From Paludibacteraceae bacterium (GTDB lineage Bacteria; Bacteroidota; Bacteroidia; Bacteroidales; Paludibacteraceae): a DNA stretch of 55,300 bases. Below are positions 27,381 to 34,387 of this stretch, piece after piece. The notes beneath the pieces were generated by a model. The model saw only the letters and a list, made by a program, of their open reading frames with translations, was not told the origin of the DNA and did no database searches. The stretch is taken from contig JAFYZR010000119.1 of NCBI GenBank assembly GCA_017557345.1, positions 1 through 55,300 of the forward strand, read 5' to 3'. The translations under genes and the position numbers were made by a program. Each line of letters begins with the position of its first letter. Position 1 is the first letter of the stretch.

Positions 27381-27830
27381 ATGCTAAATATCGGAGATAA
27401 GATGCCCGCTTTCACTGTGGCAGATGAGCAAGGACGAGTGGTCACCGACAAAGACCTGCTCGGACGCAAAACCGTCATTTATTTCTACCCGAAGGACTCG
27501 ACCCCGGGTTGCACGGCCGAGGCATGTAACCTCCGCGACAACTACCGGTCGTTCATGGCGCGTGGTTATCAGGTGTTCGGCGTGAGCAAGGACTCGGAAG
27601 CCTCGCACGTCAAGTTCAAAGAGAAATACGACTTACCCTTCTTGCTGTTGAGCGACCCGACAACAGAGATGCTGCAAGCGTTCGGCGCGTGGGGCGAGAA
27701 GAAACTCTACGGCAAATCATCGATGGGTACGCTACGCAAGACGTTCATCTTTGATGAGAACGGCATTCTCGAACGTATCATTGATAAGGTGGATACCAAG
27801 AACCACACGGAGCAGATTTTGAACCCCTAA
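27381..27830 (+). CDS. bcp: Bcp/PrxQ-type peroxiredoxin
   Basis: Thiol peroxidase of the AhpC/TSA (Bcp) family, reducing hydroperoxides with thioredoxin. 149 residues, the usual length. Peroxidatic Cys44 lies in DSTPGCTAEAC and the resolving Cys49 five residues later, the C-x4-C arrangement of two-cysteine Bcp. Base composition is visibly more G+C-rich than in the neighbouring genes. It starts at ATG directly after the repeat spacer. Confidence 0.95.
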   Translation: MLNIGDKMPAFTVADEQGRVVTDKDLLGRKTVIYFYPKDSTPGCTAEACNLRDNYRSFMARGYQVFGVSKDSEASHVKFKEKYDLPFLLLSDPTTEMLQAFGAWGEKKLYGKSSMGTLRKTFIFDENGILERIIDKVDTKNHTEQILNP

Positions 27831-27878
27831 TCCCTAATTCGCTAACTCATTAATTCGCTAACTCGTTAATTCGTTAAA
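27828..27878. repeat. TAATTCGC/TAACTCGT word repeat (bcp-sodB spacer)
   Basis: About six units (CTAATCC, CTAATTCG, CTAACTCA, TTAATTCG, CTAACTCG, TTAATTCG) fill the 52-base gap. It includes the bcp stop. Confidence 0.8.
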
Positions 27879-27882
27879 AACC

Positions 27883-28473
27883 ATGTTTACCCTCATCTCA
27901 CTTCCGTACGCACCCGATGCGTTGGAACCGGTGATAAGCCGGGAAACCATTGATTTTCACCATGGTAAGCACTTGCAGACCTACGTAGATAACCTCAATA
28001 AACTCGTGGCAGGAACAGAGTTCGAAACCATGCCGTTAGAGGAGATCGTATGCAAGTCGCAAGGAGGCGTATTCAACAATGCCGGACAGATTCTTAACCA
28101 TAATCTGTACTTCGCGCAATTCGCCCCTAATTCCCTAAACGCTAACTCGCTCATCCCTGAGCCTTTGGCTCATGCCCTCAATCGTGATTTTGGTTCGTTT
28201 GATGCATTCAAAGCGGAGTTTGAGCAGAAAGGAGTCTCCCTCTTTGGTTCAGGATGGGTCTGGCTGAGTGCAGACAATGATGGAAAGCTGGTTATCACCC
28301 AAGAGACCAATGCCAATAATCCTATCACGAAAGGTCTCAAACCCCTATTGACGATGGATGTATGGGAGCATGCCTATTACATCGATTATCGCAATCGCCG
28401 TGCTGCACATCTGCAAGCCTTGTGGCAGATTATCAATTGGGAGGAGATCAATCGCAGATACACGAATGGATGA
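27883..28473 (+). CDS. sodB: Superoxide dismutase, Fe/Mn type
   Basis: Converts superoxide to peroxide and oxygen in the cytoplasm. 196 residues. Metal ligands His26, His73, Asp159 and His163 (in HHGKH, NHNLYF, DVWEHAYYID) are all present. The Fe-type assignment is by similarity to Bacteroidales SodB; Mn or cambialistic use is possible. The loop after NHNLYFAQF (APNSLNANSLIPE, coded by 28123-28161) is made of the same word repeat as the spacers before it, an odd case of repeat-derived coding sequence. Two hairpins follow the stop. Confidence 0.95.
   Translation: MFTLISLPYAPDALEPVISRETIDFHHGKHLQTYVDNLNKLVAGTEFETMPLEEIVCKSQGGVFNNAGQILNHNLYFAQFAPNSLNANSLIPEPLAHALNRDFGSFDAFKAEFEQKGVSLFGSGWVWLSADNDGKLVITQETNANNPITKGLKPLLTMDVWEHAYYIDYRNRRAAHLQALWQIINWEEINRRYTNG
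28119..28160. repeat. Coding copy of the TAATTCCC/TAACTCGC word repeat inside sodB
   Basis: Contains CCCTAATTCCCTAA, identical to 27362-27375, followed by GCTAACTCGCT as in the bcp-sodB spacer. It is in frame and falls in a variable surface loop of the SOD fold. Confidence 0.75.
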
Positions 28474-28500
28474 TTTAGAATACCCAAAAATGGGCTAAAT
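28473..28500 (+). terminator. Hairpin after sodB
   Basis: ATTTAG/CTAAAT outer stem and CCCA/TGGG inner stem with an A-loop. It has no strong U-run directly after it; the stronger terminator lies 33 bases further on. Confidence 0.45.
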
Positions 28501-28532
28501 CTCTTACAAAATGCACTTTTTTTGCACTTTTT

Positions 28533-28565
28533 CCCGCATATGCTTGCATATGTGGGATTTTTTTT
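28533..28565 (+). terminator. Intrinsic terminator overlapping the next promoter
   Basis: Stem CCCGCATATG / CATATGTGGG (10 bp, one G-T pair) with the four-base loop CTTG, then A and eight T. The loop is itself the -33 box of the promoter of the following gene. Confidence 0.8.
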
Positions 28566-28574
28566 GTACCTTTG
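28543..28574 (+). promoter_or_regulatory. Promoter of the winged-helix gene and glycan operon
   Basis: CTTG, 20 bases, TACCTTTG; spacer with CATATGTGGG and eight T. The -33 box is the loop, and the start of the spacer is the 3' arm, of the terminator hairpin. Transcription should start around 28580, so start codons before this are excluded. Confidence 0.8.
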
Positions 28575-28641
28575 CCACCCAAATCATTGTGTGTGCATAT
28601 ATATACGCATACGTGCACCCGAATGCTCGAAATTTTTTTTG

Positions 28642-28914
28642 ATGGTAACTACTGAACATATTAACCCTCGTCTCATCCGCCTCATCAAGGCGATAGGAAC
28701 TGAAACACTGACAAGACGCGGTATCTGTGGGAACATGGAACTGCGTGCTCGGAAGAACCTATGGGATAAGTACATGATTCCTGCAATGGCATTGGGATAT
28801 GTTAGAATGCTCTATCCTGAATCTCCAAATACCCCGGATCAGGCATATCTTTTGACACAAAAAGGGTTGGAAATATTCAATACGTTGAAGGAAAACAATA
28901 TGATTAATCTCTAA
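28642..28914 (+). CDS. Small stand-alone winged-helix protein (Fic/RecG C-terminal-like)
   Basis: 90-residue protein with the winged-helix pattern usually found at the C-terminus of Fic-domain and AlbA_2/RecG-like ATP-binding proteins: GICGNMELRARKNLWDKYMI, LGYVRMLYPESPNTPDQAYL, LTQKGLEIF. It is small and has no second domain. ATG 28642 is used because the promoter puts the transcript start near 28580. It is the first gene of the glycan operon, followed by an 11-bp tandem repeat, so a role as a local DNA-binding regulator is plausible (inference). It may instead be the remaining tail of a longer gene. Confidence 0.6.
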   Translation: MVTTEHINPRLIRLIKAIGTETLTRRGICGNMELRARKNLWDKYMIPAMALGYVRMLYPESPNTPDQAYLLTQKGLEIFNTLKENNMINL

Positions 28915-28921
28915 GTGCGGA

Positions 28922-28998
28922 GGATACAAGCGCAATACAAGTAGGATACAAGTAGGATACAAGCGCAATACAAGTAGGACACAAGTACAATACAAGCT
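28922..28998. repeat. 11-bp tandem repeat, seven copies, before wzt
   Basis: Seven consecutive 11-base units, alternating GGATACAAGTA, GGATACAAGCG and CAATACAAGTA. ACAAG is invariant. The period is close to one helical turn. No spacers of unrelated sequence, so it is not a CRISPR array. Confidence 0.92.
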
Positions 28999-29018
28999 TG
29001 GAAGGATAATAGAATAGT

Positions 29019-30302
29019 ATGGCAACAGCGATAGAATTTGAACACGTTAGTAAACAATACCGATTAGGTCTGGTCAGTACAAAAACGTTAAGTCATGACA
29101 TAAGGCGTTTTTGGATAACGAACATCCTCGGCAAGGAGGATCCATATCTTAAAATAGGGGAAATTAATGATCGTTCTTCTAAGGGCACATCCGAATATGT
29201 CTGGGCATTGCGGGATATCGATTTCAAGGTGGAGCAAGGCGACGTGGTGGGCATCATCGGCAAGAATGGTGCCGGCAAATCGACATTGCTCAAACTGTTG
29301 AGTCGAGTAACCGGTCCTACCACAGGAACCATCCGCGCGCATGGACGTATCGGGAGCTTGCTTGAAGTCGGCACGGGTTTTCATGGTGAGATGACGGGTA
29401 GGGAGAATATCTTCATGAACGGTGCTATCCTTGGCATGACGCGCAGTGAGATTCAGAGCAAGTTGGATGAGATCATCGATTTCAGCGGTTGTGAACGCTA
29501 TATCGACACGCCTGTGAAGAGATATAGTAGTGGTATGACGGTAAGACTGGGTTTTGCTGTCGCAGCATTCCTGGAACCGGAGATACTGGTGGTGGACGAA
29601 GTGCTTGCCGTAGGCGATGCCGAATTCCAGAAAAAAGCCATCGGCAAGATGAAAGATGTCTCCCAAGGCCAAGGCCGCACCGTCCTCTTTGTTAGTCATA
29701 ATATGACTTCTGTAAAATCGCTTTGCAAGACCGGTATTTTGTTGGAAAATGGAATGATGAAAGAAATGGGGCATGTAGACCAGATTGTTAGTCATTATCT
29801 TCGTGGAAGTAGTGAGATTGATAATTATAAGTACTGGGACATTCCACAATATAAGAATGGAGGTTTCGAACTGTTGAAGATTGGCATTCGTCCGAAAGGC
29901 GGCAATTATACGGATATCATGAGTGTGACGGATGAACTAGAGTTAGTCACTCAATACCGTCTTACTGAACCAAAAGAACGCTTTTGGCTAACATTCCATA
30001 TGAAGAATGAGCAAGGCGAGAAGATTTTCTCGTTTGGGGCATCTGAAAACGATGTTAAACAATCCAAGAAAGCCGGAGAATACGAGCAGATAGTTCGCAT
30101 TCCTGCAGACTTCCTCAACTGGGGCAATTATGCCATTGATTTCCATGCCATTGAGCAGACAACTAGTATCAGTTGCTTGGTTTATGAAACGGACATGATT
30201 TCCTTTACTATGGCGGGCAAGGGAACGGAGATTGGTGGTTGGATGGGTAAAGAGCCCGGGGATGTAACGCCACATTTTAGATGTGAAGAAATAAAGCTAT
30301 AA
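29019..30302 (+). CDS. wzt: Polysaccharide ABC exporter ATP-binding protein with Wzt C-terminal domain
   Basis: ATPase of an O-antigen/teichoic-acid type exporter. ABC domain in residues 1-250: Walker A G81-KNGAGK87-S88, signature YSSGM, Walker B LVVDEV. After about residue 270 comes a Wzt_C-like beta-sandwich (NYKYWDI ... IVRIPADFLNWGNYAIDFHA), which in known systems binds the finished glycan's terminal residue and gates export. 427 residues is normal for the two-domain type. The Wzm partners are the permeases 5-6 kb upstream. Its stop TAATG overlaps the next ATG, so it is coupled to the sugar genes. Confidence 0.93.
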   Translation: MATAIEFEHVSKQYRLGLVSTKTLSHDIRRFWITNILGKEDPYLKIGEINDRSSKGTSEYVWALRDIDFKVEQGDVVGIIGKNGAGKSTLLKLLSRVTGPTTGTIRAHGRIGSLLEVGTGFHGEMTGRENIFMNGAILGMTRSEIQSKLDEIIDFSGCERYIDTPVKRYSSGMTVRLGFAVAAFLEPEILVVDEVLAVGDAEFQKKAIGKMKDVSQGQGRTVLFVSHNMTSVKSLCKTGILLENGMMKEMGHVDQIVSHYLRGSSEIDNYKYWDIPQYKNGGFELLKIGIRPKGGNYTDIMSVTDELELVTQYRLTEPKERFWLTFHMKNEQGEKIFSFGASENDVKQSKKAGEYEQIVRIPADFLNWGNYAIDFHAIEQTTSISCLVYETDMISFTMAGKGTEIGGWMGKEPGDVTPHFRCEEIKL

Positions 30303-31684
30303 TGATACAATCGCTTATACATAGTAAAACAGACGCTTTGCACTCCATGCAAGAGTTGTTAGATTGGATTCAGCGGCGTAATCAAGAAGTTGAAGTGTTG
30401 GTGGAGCAGATACCTTTTGCGGAGATGAAGGGGTGGTATGCTGATGCGGAAGGGTGTCTCCGTCATGAGTCGGGGAGGTTCTTCTCAATTGAAGGAATCC
30501 ATGTGCGGGCGGATGTGGGTGTGATACAAGAATGGGAACAGCCAATTATCAATCAACCGGAGATAGGATATCTAGGTATTCTAACAAAAGAATTTGACGG
30601 AGTGCTGTATTTCTTGATGCAAGCGAAGATTGAACCAGGCAATGTTAACTGCGTGCAGATTAGTCCGACGCTACAAGCGACCAAGAGTAATTATACCCAG
30701 CAGCACAAAGGACGCAAACCGTTGTATTTGGAGTATTTCCTGAATGTGGAGCCGCATCAAGTATTGCTTGATCAGTTGCAGAGTGAGCAAGGTGCACGAT
30801 TCTTGCGTAAACGCAACCGTAATATCATCATCAAGGTGGATAAAGATGTGCCGGTATATGAAGATTTTGTGTGGATGACGTTGGCGCAAATCAAGGAACT
30901 GATGCACCATGATAATATGGTAAACATGGATACGCGTACGGTACTTGCCGGCTTGGATTTCGGACAATATGAGGCCGAATTAAGTTCCTATAAACAGATG
31001 TCGTCTTTTGGACAAGCGATGGTGGTTTCGGCGCGTTGTCGCAATGGACGATGGACGATGAACGAACATCTATCTTGGTTGACGCAACTGAAGGCGAGTG
31101 CAGAACTGAATGTGCAGTATGTGCCAATCAAGGACATCCAAGGCGAATGGCAAGTGAACGAGTATGAAATCAGCCGCACGGATAAGAAGTTCTTCCGTGT
31201 GATTGGTACACGAGTAAAAATCTCTAATCGCGAGGTGACATCATGGTGTCAACCATTGGTGCAACCTATGCAGCAGGGAATATGTGCGTTTATCATTAAG
31301 AAGATAGAAAGTGTATATCACTTCCTTGTTCATGCTAAGATGGAGTGTGGTAACTTAGATGTGTATGAGTTAGCTCCGACAGTGCAGTGCTTAACAGGAA
31401 ACGTGTTGGATGTGCCGAAAGAGCAATGGCCAGCATATGTGGAGTATGTGATGAATGCAAAGCAGGAACAGATATTGTATGATGCACTCCAGAGCGAAGA
31501 AGGTGGACGATTCTATCATGAGCAGAACCGCAATATGATAGTGGAAGTAGGTGATGAGTTCCCAATTAACATCCCAACTGACTACCATTGGATGACGCTG
31601 GGACAGATACACGAGTTTATGCGGTTTAATAATTACATTAACATACAAGCGAGAAGTCTCATAGCGGCGATTAAATATGTATGA
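30302..31684 (+). CDS. NDP-hexose 2,3-dehydratase family protein
   Basis: First enzyme of 2-deoxygenation of TDP-4-keto-6-deoxyhexoses (EvaA/TylX family). 460 residues made of two internal repeats of about 215 residues, as in the family: each has a WY/W-x-N-start, SISxxxVR-like IEGIHVRAD or IGTRVKISN, a W-x-QP element (EWEQPIINQ, WCQPLVQP), AKxExGNxxxxxLxPTxQ, and YxxWMTLxQIxEFMxxxN at the end. The product needs the next gene's 3-keto reduction. No rmlA/rmlB is in the window, so TDP-4-keto-6-deoxyglucose must be supplied elsewhere. Confidence 0.9.
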   Translation: MIQSLIHSKTDALHSMQELLDWIQRRNQEVEVLVEQIPFAEMKGWYADAEGCLRHESGRFFSIEGIHVRADVGVIQEWEQPIINQPEIGYLGILTKEFDGVLYFLMQAKIEPGNVNCVQISPTLQATKSNYTQQHKGRKPLYLEYFLNVEPHQVLLDQLQSEQGARFLRKRNRNIIIKVDKDVPVYEDFVWMTLAQIKELMHHDNMVNMDTRTVLAGLDFGQYEAELSSYKQMSSFGQAMVVSARCRNGRWTMNEHLSWLTQLKASAELNVQYVPIKDIQGEWQVNEYEISRTDKKFFRVIGTRVKISNREVTSWCQPLVQPMQQGICAFIIKKIESVYHFLVHAKMECGNLDVYELAPTVQCLTGNVLDVPKEQWPAYVEYVMNAKQEQILYDALQSEEGGRFYHEQNRNMIVEVGDEFPINIPTDYHWMTLGQIHEFMRFNNYINIQARSLIAAIKYV

Positions 31685-32649
31685 GTAAAATGAAATTTAT
31701 AGTAATCGGTTACGGAAACATCGCGCAAAGGTGCTCAATTCCAGCATTGATGAACTCCGGTGTCACGGAAGTGGTATGCGTAGTGGATACGGATGAGCGC
31801 AAACGAGAGATTGTAGAGACACGCTTTGGTTTACCGTATGAGACTGACTTGAAGCACGTGTTGGAAACCTATGAGTTCGAATCTGTATATATCTCTACAC
31901 CCAATGCTATCCATGTACAGATCGTAGAGCAAGTGGCTCCGTATAGCAAGAAAATCCTTTGCGAAAAACCCCTTGCCGGTTCGATGGCCGATGCGGAACA
32001 TATTGCGGCGTTGGGAGAATTGTACAATATCCCAATCTTCGAAGGATTTATGTACCAGTTCCATGCTCAGCATGCAATCAAGAATCAGCTGATTGCTGAC
32101 GGAGCGATAGGCGAGCCACAACTATTCCAAGGTTGGTTTGGTTTCCCACCGATTGCTGATACGAACTTCCGATATAAGAAATCATTGGGAGGAGGTTGCG
32201 TGCTCGACTCCTGTACGTACCTCGTTCATTCGGCGCGTCATTTCTATGGTTGCGAACCGGAACATGTGTATGCGGTGCTGAGCAAAGAAGAGGGACGCGA
32301 AGTAGAAACGCATGCTACCATCTTGTTGGATTTCGGAAAGGGTAGAGTGGCGAACTTGGTTTCAGGATTCAACAATAACTATAAGAGTCAACAGGTTATT
32401 TGGGGAAACAAAGGATTGTTGTCGTTAGAACGTGCATACGCGTTACCACCAGATTTTCAATCCACACTGACGATTGAGACTCAAGATGGCATTACACAAC
32501 ATCAGATGCCGGCATGCAATCATTTTGAGGAAGAAATGCGGTATTTTGTGGCTAATTGTGCAACGAGTGCTGCGGCTTGGAGAAATGAATTTCTCCGCCA
32601 AGCTAAAGTATTGATGCAAATTAAGGAAAACATAGTAACAACTAAATGA
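31681..32649 (+). CDS. Gfo/Idh/MocA family oxidoreductase (probable sugar-nucleotide 3-ketoreductase)
   Basis: NAD(P)-dependent oxidoreductase. N-terminal Rossmann fold with GYGNIAQRCSIPAL, the EKP motif with Lys96 (CEKPLAG), and the substrate side YMYQFHAQH / GGGCVLDSCTYLVH. 322 residues is normal. Directly after a 2,3-dehydratase, such an enzyme (TylC/OleW/KijD10 type) reduces the 3-keto-sugar to the 2,6-dideoxy-4-ketohexose. Start overlaps the dehydratase stop (ATGA), its own stop overlaps the next start the same way. Pathway role is inferred from context. Confidence 0.87.
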   Translation: MSKMKFIVIGYGNIAQRCSIPALMNSGVTEVVCVVDTDERKREIVETRFGLPYETDLKHVLETYEFESVYISTPNAIHVQIVEQVAPYSKKILCEKPLAGSMADAEHIAALGELYNIPIFEGFMYQFHAQHAIKNQLIADGAIGEPQLFQGWFGFPPIADTNFRYKKSLGGGCVLDSCTYLVHSARHFYGCEPEHVYAVLSKEEGREVETHATILLDFGKGRVANLVSGFNNNYKSQQVIWGNKGLLSLERAYALPPDFQSTLTIETQDGITQHQMPACNHFEEEMRYFVANCATSAAAWRNEFLRQAKVLMQIKENIVTTK

Positions 32650-33743
32650 ATATGAGCCAAAATATATACGTTACCATGCCTACGCTTGCTCCGCTTGAGG
32701 ATGTGAATGAGTACTTGAAGCAAGTATGGGAGTCGGGATTGATGACGCATAATGGTCCAATTTTGCGGAAGTTCGAGCATGATGTGGCTGAATGGCACGG
32801 CATGCAGCACCATACGGTGGTAGTGAACGGTACGATTGCTTTACAATTGGCGATTCGTGCGTTGGGACTTAAAGGTGAAATTATCACCTCTCCGTTCTCG
32901 TTCATCGCGACAACGAGTGCCATCATGTACGAAGGTTGCACACCAGTCTATGCGGACATTGATCTGGAGACGCTGGATATCAATCCGGCTAAGATTGAAG
33001 CCGCTATCACGGATAAGACGGTAGCCATCATACCAGTGCATGTGTTTGGCAATACATGCGATATCGAAGCCATAGAGGAGATTGCCAAGAAGCATAATCT
33101 GAAGGTTATTTACGATGCCTGTCACTCGGTAGGTGTACAATATAAAGGTAAGAGCGTGTTTGCATATGGCGATGTGTCATGTACTAGTTATCATGCAACG
33201 AAGATGCTCAATTCAGGAGAAGGGGGAGGTTGCTATACCAACGATGCCGATTTGGATGCCAAGATGAAACGTATTCGTTTCTTTGGCTTCTCGGAGGATA
33301 AGACGAATATTGTGGAGGAAGGCTCGAACCTCAAGATGACGGAGGTGCATGCATCAGTAGGTTTGGCGAACCTAAAATACCTGCAAGCTGCACTTGATGA
33401 CCGGAAAGAGAAATATATGCTCTATAAGCAATTGCTTTCGGATAATCCGTCCTTGCGTTTCCAGCGCATCAATGGCAATAGCTGCAACTATAGTTACTTC
33501 CCAGTGATCTTTGATTTGGAGGAGACTCTGCTGAAAGTGGATGCTGCATTGCAAGCGGAACATGTGTTTGCACGTAGATATTTCTATCCGTCACTGAATA
33601 CCTTCCGTGATATCGTGCCGTATATAGAGATGCCTGTTTCGGAAGACATTGCAAGCCGTATCCTCTGCTTGCCGTTGTATTATACTTTGCCAAAAGAGGA
33701 TGTGGAGAGAATCACTAATATAATATTGAAGATATTGAGATGA
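32646..33743 (+). CDS. DegT/DnrJ/EryC1 family sugar aminotransferase
   Basis: PLP-dependent aminotransferase acting on a keto sugar nucleotide. 365 residues. PLP lysine K186 in HATKMLNSGEGG; other family patterns are NGTIALQLAIRALG, PFSFIATTSAIMYEG, YDACHSVGVQYKG and SEDKTN...EVHASVGLANL. By order it should aminate C-4 of the 2,6-dideoxy-4-keto sugar, giving a 4-amino-2,4,6-trideoxyhexose (VioA/DesI-like step); C-3 amination is the alternative. Coupled by ATGA to its neighbours on both sides. Confidence 0.9.
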   Translation: MNMSQNIYVTMPTLAPLEDVNEYLKQVWESGLMTHNGPILRKFEHDVAEWHGMQHHTVVVNGTIALQLAIRALGLKGEIITSPFSFIATTSAIMYEGCTPVYADIDLETLDINPAKIEAAITDKTVAIIPVHVFGNTCDIEAIEEIAKKHNLKVIYDACHSVGVQYKGKSVFAYGDVSCTSYHATKMLNSGEGGGCYTNDADLDAKMKRIRFFGFSEDKTNIVEEGSNLKMTEVHASVGLANLKYLQAALDDRKEKYMLYKQLLSDNPSLRFQRINGNSCNYSYFPVIFDLEETLLKVDAALQAEHVFARRYFYPSLNTFRDIVPYIEMPVSEDIASRILCLPLYYTLPKEDVERITNIILKILR

Positions 33744-34384
33744 AAAATATCATCATCATAGGAACTGGAGCTGTTTCTTCAGAATTAACAATGTATTTAA
33801 AAGATATACCGGGAGTTTCTCTTAAGGGGTATCTTGAGTATGAATATAATATTGAAAAGTATTACAATGTCTATCATTACGAAATGCCGGTTTTGGGTGA
33901 TTTAGACACATACCAGCCATGTAAGAATGATTATTTCCTTGTTGGCGTATCGAATATTGAATTTCGCAAGAAAGTAATCGCCACGATGAAAGCAAAAGGT
34001 GCTCAATTCTACACTTTGATTCATCCGACAGCAATTGTAGCAAATGACGTACAGATAGGAGAGGGTTGCTCCATTGCTCCTTTTTGCGTGATAGGAGCTA
34101 ATGTGATAATGGGTGATTTTAACCAGTTGACATCTTATTCCGCTATAAGTCATGATTGTCGGGTGGGTAATAACAATGTATTCTCCACTGCAATAGTGTG
34201 CGGTTGGGTACACATAGGAAATAACAATACGTTCTATATCCGCTCAATGGTTCAGCCTAGTCTAACTATTGGAGATAATAACGTCATTGCTGCGGGAATG
34301 ATAGTAGATACCAATTTGGAGAATGACTCGACAGTCTTCTACAAGTACAAAGAACGTATAATTGCGGTTCCTAAACAATTTTAA
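33740..34384 (+). CDS. NeuD/PglD-type sugar O/N-acyltransferase
   Basis: 214-residue acyltransferase with an N-terminal Rossmann-like part (IIIGTGAVSSELTMYL) and a C-terminal left-handed beta-helix of hexapeptide repeats (VQIGEGCSIAPFCVIGANVI, VGNNNVFSTAIVCG, IGNNNTFYI). The likely catalytic base is His138 in SHDC, equivalent to the PglD/VioB histidine. Members acylate the amino group of UDP- or dTDP-4-amino sugars from acetyl-CoA. Position directly after the aminotransferase supports acylation of the 4-amino group. Whether the donor is CoA or one of the carrier proteins encoded downstream is open. Confidence 0.87.
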   Translation: MKNIIIIGTGAVSSELTMYLKDIPGVSLKGYLEYEYNIEKYYNVYHYEMPVLGDLDTYQPCKNDYFLVGVSNIEFRKKVIATMKAKGAQFYTLIHPTAIVANDVQIGEGCSIAPFCVIGANVIMGDFNQLTSYSAISHDCRVGNNNVFSTAIVCGWVHIGNNNTFYIRSMVQPSLTIGDNNVIAAGMIVDTNLENDSTVFYKYKERIIAVPKQF

Positions 34385-34387
34385 TGT

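Noticed and set aside
28522-28641. Longer start of the winged-helix gene
   Set aside because: The extension precedes and covers the promoter and codes for a low-quality sequence; transcription starts after it.
28922-28998. CRISPR-like array
   Set aside because: The units are 11 bases, directly adjacent, with no unique spacers, and there are no cas genes in the window.
29088-29849. Minus-strand frame of 253 codons opposite wzt
   Set aside because: The plus strand encodes a complete ABC ATPase; the minus-strand product has no recognisable pattern.
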